From NCBI GenBank assembly GCA_900318955.1, contig ONMJ01000011.1, forward strand, positions 1 to 51,459: a stretch of 51,459 nt of DNA, in the 5' to 3' direction. Each line of letters begins with the position of its first letter. The first letter of the stretch is position 1. The position numbers and the translations under genes are program-made. Positions 46,952-51,459 of this stretch are shown here, piece by piece. Below the pieces are notes generated by a model, which did no database searches, was not told the DNA's origin, and was given only the letters and a program-made list of their open reading frames with translations. This DNA is from an uncultured Bacteroidales bacterium (GTDB taxonomy: Bacteria > Bacteroidota > Bacteroidia > Bacteroidales > UBA932).

Positions 46952-47851
46952 TTAAGCTTTTGCCCACTGCTCCCTCAGGAGATTGACGGCAGAGGTAACG
47001 GTCTTGGAGCGTTCGCCCTTTGTACCGCACTCGAAGCTGACATATTTGTCATAGCCCATCTCCTTGAGGGCGCGGAAGCCGTCGAAGTAGACATCCTTCT
47101 CTCCGTCCTCTCCAGGCATCAGCCTGCGACCGCGGCTTGCCATGTGGACATGCTGGAGATACTGAGTTCCTGCCGACATAAAGGCGCCGTAATCGGACGT
47201 CTCTTCTTGCATGTGCCAGAAATCGCCCATGCATTTTACGCCTTCGCTCTGAGAATCCCTGCAGATAGCGGCAGCATCTGCTACTAGCCTCATATAGAAA
47301 GCCTCTTTGCGGTTGAGCGGCTCGAGAATCACCGTTGTACCGCACGAGAGGGCATATTCGCCGAGTTCATGGAGCTGCTCACAGAGATAATCGCGAGTCT
47401 CCTGGGTGTGGGGCTTGCATGGGACCTGACGGTTGAACGCAGGCACCATTATCACACCGACAGAACCGAGCTCGCCTGCCGCCGCCACTATTTCTCTCAT
47501 TGTCGAATCGAATTCTGCCTTGACTGCGGGATCTTCGGCGAGAATGAAACCTTTGAAACCTGCGCAAATCGCGGAAACTTTTATATTGCGGCCTTTAAGA
47601 GCATCCCGAATCTCATCAACTCGGGAAACCAAAGTCTTGCCGCTTGGTTCGAACCCGACGATTCCGAGATTCTCCATGAAATCAAGCTTCTCTGAAAGGC
47701 TCTCGCCGGGAGCTATACCCTCCTGGAAAGAGAGTTTGAGACCGGGGTCATTCTTTTTGGAAGAAGGACTGCAAGAAGTCAACCCTACGGAAGCGGCGGC
47801 TATTGTCGCCGCTCCGAGAAATGAGGTTTTAAAGAAATCTTTCCTATCCAT
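46952..47851 (-). CDS. Exported sugar isomerase/epimerase-like TIM-barrel protein
   Basis: 299-aa protein of the xylose isomerase-like (AP_endonuc_2) fold. The N-terminus MDRKDFFKTSFLGAATIAAASVGLTSC looks like a Tat-type signal with Arg-Lys in place of Arg-Arg, plus a lipobox at Cys27, so it acts outside the cytoplasm. The likely metal ligands of the epimerase/isomerase type are Glu177 (ILEPLNR), Asp210 and His213 (MGDFWHM), His236 (HVHMAS) and Glu274 (SFECG). It follows a Gfo/Idh/MocA gene by eight bases. From what is known of exported homologues in B. thetaiotaomicron, which act on 3-keto sugars, a lyase or epimerase step on oxidised sugars is plausible here. Confidence 0.87.
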   Translation of the reverse strand: MDRKDFFKTSFLGAATIAAASVGLTSCSPSSKKNDPGLKLSFQEGIAPGESLSEKLDFMENLGIVGFEPSGKTLVSRVDEIRDALKGRNIKVSAICAGFKGFILAEDPAVKAEFDSTMREIVAAAGELGSVGVIMVPAFNRQVPCKPHTQETRDYLCEQLHELGEYALSCGTTVILEPLNRKEAFYMRLVADAAAICRDSQSEGVKCMGDFWHMQEETSDYGAFMSAGTQYLQHVHMASRGRRLMPGEDGEKDVYFDGFRALKEMGYDKYVSFECGTKGERSKTVTSAVNLLREQWAKA

Positions 47852-47859
47852 AGTTATCG

Positions 47860-49212
47860 CTATTTGGCCTTTCCGGGGACAGGAACGGTATACTTAGACA
47901 TATCCATATGTCCGAGTTCGAGCTTCTCAGGCATGTAATCAAGCTCTGCTGCGCTGATTTCGTCCCATTCGACGGTCTTTCCGGAGTAAGCAGCCTCGCG
48001 GCCCATCACGCCTGCAAGAGAGGACATTCCGGTCTCCCCTGCCTCAACATGGGCTTCGCCCTTGCGGATATGGTTGACCCAGTCAACATGTTCGAGCACA
48101 TAGGGATTATGCTGCGAGAATTCGGCCTTTGCCGCCTCCTTGTCATACTGCCAGAGGATATTGTCATTATAATCGCGAATAGCGAAATCCTTGGAATTCC
48201 AATAACCTTTGGTACCCCTTACCTGCTCGCTGACATTATCGGCGCAGCCGTCAATCTGGCGGCACATGCTGTGGAGATGGACTCCGTTCTCAAATTCGAA
48301 ATCGACGCTGAAGTTGTCATACTGGTCGCCTGTAATCCTTCTCTGGCGGCTTCCTATGGCCGTTGCGCGAAGAGGATGCTTACCTATCATCCATGTAAAG
48401 ACATCGATATTGTGGACATGCTGCTCGACGATATGGTCGCCGGAAAGCCATTTCCAGTTGACCCAGTCGCGAATCATCCATTCCATATCGCTCCATCCCT
48501 TCTCGCGGGTCTTATACCAGAGCATGGACTGATTCCAGTAGACGTTGCCTCCGGTGATGGTACCGATGAGACCTTCCTGAATCTTCTTGAAAGACTCGAC
48601 ATAAGCACGATGGTGATGACGCTGGGTGCCGGTAACGACGCTGAGGCCCTTGGCTTCCGCCTGCTTGGCTGTAGCCATAATGCTGCGGTATCCCTTTGCA
48701 TCTACTTCGATAGGCTTCTCGAGGAAAGAATGTACTCCCTTCTCAGTAGCGTATTTGAAATGCTCAGGACGGAAGACAGGAGGAGTCGTGAGGATGACCA
48801 TATCGATACCGGAGTCGATCACTTTCTTATAAGCATCAAATCCCGTAAAGCACTTATCATCAGGTATTTCTACGTTGAAAGCAGACTTGATTTTCTCACG
48901 GGTCGAAGCGATTCTGTCGGGGAAAACATCTCCGAGAGCAGCAATAACAATACCGTCAGCAGCCTCCATGAGGTTCTTGATGGCTCCGTTTCCACGGCCG
49001 CCGCAACCGACGAGACCGACCTTCAGCTCGCGTCCCTCGATTGCCTTATCGGGAAGCTCCGGGACATAGTAAGAACCCGGTTCTTTGAGGGGTACTAGTT
49101 TATTTTTGCTTGAACATGCAGTCAGAAGGGCGCTTCCGCCAAGGACTCCTGCTGCTCCGATCGCGGTGCTTACGCCGAGAAAGGATCTTCTATTCATCGT
49201 TTTTTCGCTCAT
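47860..49212 (-). CDS. Tat-exported Gfo/Idh/MocA-family oxidoreductase
   Basis: 450-aa NAD(P)-dependent sugar oxidoreductase family member. The signal MNRRSFLGVS (Arg8-Arg9) is a classic Tat motif, and a lipobox ends at Cys33 (LTAC). The nucleotide-binding glycines are in VGLVGCGGRGNGA (residues 66-77), and the family Lys is in LEKPIEVD (Glu165-Lys166-Pro167). RDWVNWKWLSGDHIVEQHVHNIDV is the conserved substrate-side block with the His residues. Tat export of a folded protein with tightly held cofactor fits this class. The second ATG (49197) would begin right at the Tat motif and may be the true start. It lies 13 bases after the cytochrome fusion gene and eight before the TIM-barrel gene. Confidence 0.9.
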   Translation of the reverse strand: MSEKTMNRRSFLGVSTAIGAAGVLGGSALLTACSSKNKLVPLKEPGSYYVPELPDKAIEGRELKVGLVGCGGRGNGAIKNLMEAADGIVIAALGDVFPDRIASTREKIKSAFNVEIPDDKCFTGFDAYKKVIDSGIDMVILTTPPVFRPEHFKYATEKGVHSFLEKPIEVDAKGYRSIMATAKQAEAKGLSVVTGTQRHHHRAYVESFKKIQEGLIGTITGGNVYWNQSMLWYKTREKGWSDMEWMIRDWVNWKWLSGDHIVEQHVHNIDVFTWMIGKHPLRATAIGSRQRRITGDQYDNFSVDFEFENGVHLHSMCRQIDGCADNVSEQVRGTKGYWNSKDFAIRDYNDNILWQYDKEAAKAEFSQHNPYVLEHVDWVNHIRKGEAHVEAGETGMSSLAGVMGREAAYSGKTVEWDEISAAELDYMPEKLELGHMDMSKYTVPVPGKAK

Positions 49213-49225
49213 AATTATGTGAATT

Positions 49226-50764
49226 TTAATTGTTTCTGATATTATCCGGCACCTCGCATACTACGCGGAAGCCTATTCCCTTTATGTCTGAATACCACCA
49301 AATACTCTTGGGGTTCTGGGGGTCCGTCCTGAGCCATTCATCATGGCAGGTATGATCTCTCGCTGCGCAGCGGACTTTCGAAGCATCGTCAGAATAGCTG
49401 CCGCCGCGGACTACGTATTCTTCACCGGTAGAAGGCCCCTTCGGGTCGGTAGTTCCGTCTGCAATCTTGGAATAAGCGTCTTCTGCATAAAAATCTGCAC
49501 AATACTCCATGACATTGCCGAGCATATTTTTAAGACCGAAAGGATTGGCCTTCACTCTCGAAGGCTCCTGGGTCTTTGAGGAACTGACTCCTTCGTAGAC
49601 GATATACCTACCGATAACGGCAGTGTCGGCGGGAGAGAATTTCCTGATAAAAGGCTTCTTGGAGAAGTCCTTGGGATTGCCTTCGAAGAAATATGGAGAA
49701 TCAGTGCCGCCCCTTGCAGCATATTCCCATTCCGCCTCTGTTGGGAGACGATAATGCCTACCGGTTTTCAGCGAGAGCCATTGGCAGAAGGTCTCCGCTG
49801 CATAATGGGTCATGGTAATTGCAGGTCTCTCGCCCATTCCCCAGCCTTGAGCCGGAGAGCCGAAAGGCGGGGTCGGGCCACTGACGGCATCGACATCCTC
49901 TCGGGAATTATTGGCATATATAACCTCCGGAGGAGTACGTCCTTCAGACATTGTCTCATTGTAGAAACTCCAGTACTGGTCCCATGTTATTTCGGTCTCC
50001 GCAATGAAGAACGGGGATATTTTCACCTCCTTCTGAGGGCCTTCATCGCCTGAGCGGAAAGGCTCCTTCTCCGGACTTCCAATCTTGAATGAGCCTCCCG
50101 GAATGGCTACCATCTTTATCGCAGCTCCCGTACCGGGAACTGTTTCCGTGAAGGATTCAAAAGCATTTACCGTCGCGGGAGTCTCATAAATGATTCCAGG
50201 CGCAGTTTCGACCTTCCCCTGGAGCTTCTTATGCTGATATCCGCTCATATAATGGCCGGCATCAAGATGGCAGCTTATGCACTGGAGATTGAGCTTTTTC
50301 GCATTCTCCTCATAGTAGAGATGAGCGGTAATCCCATCGTCAGTAATACCCTCCGGGAAGAGATTCTGGTGGCATTTTTCGCAGCTGCGGTTGTAGACGA
50401 TCTTCACCGCATGATCCAGCTGCCGCTTGGATTCCCAGTCAATCTCATCCTTATCCTTTGTCATCTTTGCAAAGATATCCTTGGCGCCCATACGGGCTTT
50501 GGCCATTGTATAGGCGATGACCCCATCCTCCTTCAGAGGAAGGTGGCATGCGGCGCAGTCTGTAACCGTACCGCTTTCATTGATAAAATGATGGGACTTC
50601 TTCCAATTCGCATCTGCCATTTCATGGTAATGGCAGCTCATGCAATAATCGTTTGTGGATGTCTTGACGGAAACACTCTCCCAGGCAAAAACTATCGCGA
50701 GGCCGAAGACAATGGCCCCAAGCAAAAGCAATAAGACGAGACTATTCCGTTCCTTTTTTGACAT
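49226..50764 (-). CDS. NapC/NrfH-type tetraheme cytochrome fused to an FGE (SUMF1)-fold domain
   Basis: 512-aa membrane-anchored protein. One N-terminal helix (about residues 8-28) is followed by four CxxCH heme sites at residues 41-45, 70-74, 128-132 and 162-166, with the NapC/NirT-type context SHHFINESGTVTDCAACHLP. From about residue 215 a formylglycine-generating-enzyme-like domain follows: MVAIPGGSFKIGS, ETEITWDQYWSFYN, YRLPTEAEWEYAARGG, NPFGLKNMLGNVMEYCADFY and the end IGFRVVCE. The two active-site Cys of true FGE (in the stretch between RGGSY and RCAAR) are absent, so it is probably not a sulfatase activator. NapC-type modules take electrons from quinol at the membrane. The frame extends to a TTG at 50773; the ATG at 50764 is chosen. 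It is the first gene of a three-gene run. Confidence 0.9.
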   Translation of the reverse strand: MSKKERNSLVLLLLLGAIVFGLAIVFAWESVSVKTSTNDYCMSCHYHEMADANWKKSHHFINESGTVTDCAACHLPLKEDGVIAYTMAKARMGAKDIFAKMTKDKDEIDWESKRQLDHAVKIVYNRSCEKCHQNLFPEGITDDGITAHLYYEENAKKLNLQCISCHLDAGHYMSGYQHKKLQGKVETAPGIIYETPATVNAFESFTETVPGTGAAIKMVAIPGGSFKIGSPEKEPFRSGDEGPQKEVKISPFFIAETEITWDQYWSFYNETMSEGRTPPEVIYANNSREDVDAVSGPTPPFGSPAQGWGMGERPAITMTHYAAETFCQWLSLKTGRHYRLPTEAEWEYAARGGTDSPYFFEGNPKDFSKKPFIRKFSPADTAVIGRYIVYEGVSSSKTQEPSRVKANPFGLKNMLGNVMEYCADFYAEDAYSKIADGTTDPKGPSTGEEYVVRGGSYSDDASKVRCAARDHTCHDEWLRTDPQNPKSIWWYSDIKGIGFRVVCEVPDNIRNN

Positions 50765-50806
50765 ATCCCACAATATTACGAAAAAAATGGGACTTCTGCA
50801 AAAAAG

Positions 50807-51459
50807 CTACTGTTTCATCTTTTCTATGACCCTGCGATACGCTTCGGAAGCAGTTTTATTATGATCCCTTTCAAAAGACCAATCATATAGTTTTAAAGCC
50901 TCATTGTAATCGCGCTCAACACCAAGACCCTCTTCGTAACACATACCAAGATAGATATGTGCTTCGCTGTTTCCGGACTCTGCCGCCTTCCTAAGCCACT
51001 CCACCGCATCTTTATACTGATCTGCCAGACCATAGGCAAGCCCGAGTTCCATCTGAGCAGGGATATTGCCTTTTTGCGCAGCCATGGACTCGTTCAAGAA
51101 GGCCAATCCTTTATTTTTCTCAACCCCATACCAGCCGTTACGGTATATGCTGCCCATCATATGCTGCGCTACGGCCAAGCCCTGCTGGACAGCCTTATCG
51201 AGCCATTTTCGTCCCTCCTCATTCTCCCCTTTACGGAAGCAGTAAATAGCGCGGAAAAACTGAGCATCGGCATAGCCTTTTTCCGAAGCTTCAATATAAC
51301 TCATATGTTGAGCCGGCTTGTTTTTAATAGAAAGCACATACCGGTCGGTTAGAGCCAATCCGTCTTGGTTGAAGTGTGTACATTTGGGAAAAATCGGAGG
51401 AATCACAATCGTCCCCTTGCTGTCTAAGAAGCCGTATCGCCCATTCTCCTTGAACATCA
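50807..51459 (-). CDS. Sel1-repeat protein with WG-type N-terminus, cut by the window edge
   Basis: At least 216 aa; the frame is open to the window end, so the N-terminus may be missing. The visible start, RYGFLDSKGTIVIPPIF, is a WG-type beta-strand repeat. From about residue 53 Sel1-like helical repeats follow (ADAQFFRAIYCFRKGE, AVAQHMMGSIYRNG, IPAQMELGLAYGLAD, SEAHIYLGMCYEEGLGV), each about 36 residues. Such proteins are scaffolds for protein-protein contacts. It is 42 bases upstream of the cytochrome fusion gene on the same strand and could share its transcript, but this is not established. Confidence 0.8.
   Translation of the reverse strand, partial: MFKENGRYGFLDSKGTIVIPPIFPKCTHFNQDGLALTDRYVLSIKNKPAQHMSYIEASEKGYADAQFFRAIYCFRKGENEEGRKWLDKAVQQGLAVAQHMMGSIYRNGWYGVEKNKGLAFLNESMAAQKGNIPAQMELGLAYGLADQYKDAVEWLRKAAESGNSEAHIYLGMCYEEGLGVERDYNEALKLYDWSFERDHNKTASEAYRRVIEKMKQ

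Noticed and set aside
47908-49098. A 396-aa open frame on the plus strand opposite the Gfo/Idh/MocA gene
   Set aside because: It lies entirely antisense to a gene with clear motifs, has no recognisable domain or promoter, and long antisense frames are common opposite G+C-rich codons.
49226-50764. The FGE-fold domain considered as a sulfatase-maturing enzyme
   Set aside because: The copper-binding cysteine pair is missing and no sulfatase gene is in the window.

Overview
The window comes from a member of the Bacteroidota, most likely a gut- or rumen-type Bacteroidales. Support: promoters of the TAnnTTTG type (-7 box) in many intergenic gaps, almost no Shine-Dalgarno sequences, many lipoproteins with Bacteroidales-style signal peptides, a GH92 mannosidase, a DUF2723 membrane protein, and the ATP synthase order beta-epsilon-a-c-b-delta-alpha-gamma with a short epsilon and an exported extension on subunit a. 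No tRNA, rRNA, CRISPR array, transposase or integrase was seen. Most of the window is ordinary chromosome with G+C near half by eye; the 2.8-6.6 kb stretch is visibly richer in A+T.

Layout. 1-2.8 kb: end of miaB, then glpK-glpF (glycerol uptake and phosphorylation). 2.8-6.6 kb: an accessory island on the minus strand with two lipoproteins and a small beta-barrel protein of unknown function, expressed from a promoter preceded by four 21-bp-phased direct repeats, plus a 5'-truncated and frameshifted outer-membrane pseudogene. 6.6-9.6 kb: rplM-rpsI-rpsB-tsf translation operon with a structured RNA between rpsI and rpsB. 9.7-14.7 kb: a zinc peptidase, a NagB-like/PIG-L fusion, true nagB and an FAD oxidoreductase, in line. 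14.7-22 kb: complete F-type ATP synthase. 22-28.5 kb: GH92 alpha-mannosidase, a DUF2723 protein and an esterase. 28.5-32.5 kb: polyprenyl synthase, U32 protein and S41 protease. 32.5-34.5 kb: groES-groEL. 34.5-41 kb: a six-gene minus-strand run (small membrane protein, mutL, rhomboid, EEP-family protein, aldose epimerase, CotH-like protein). 41-42.2 kb: ispF and an exported protein. 42.2-45.1 kb: an arginine deiminase pathway operon (deiminase, carbamate kinase, ornithine carbamoyltransferase). 45.2-47 kb: a secreted double-domain esterase. 46.9-50.8 kb: three genes for exported redox and sugar proteins. 50.8 kb to the end: a partial Sel1/WG-repeat protein.

The most unusual unit is 46952-50764. 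It joins a membrane-anchored tetraheme NapC/NrfH-type cytochrome fused to a formylglycine-generating-enzyme-fold domain, an exported Gfo/Idh/MocA oxidoreductase and an exported TIM-barrel sugar isomerase/epimerase. I propose a quinone-linked extracytoplasmic sugar oxidation/elimination pathway; this is inference. Other points worth a second look are the phased repeats at 5742-5817, the rpsB leader RNA, the NagB-like domain that has lost ring-opening residues but is fused to a PIG-L deacetylase, and the 5-bp duplication that breaks the outer-membrane gene.
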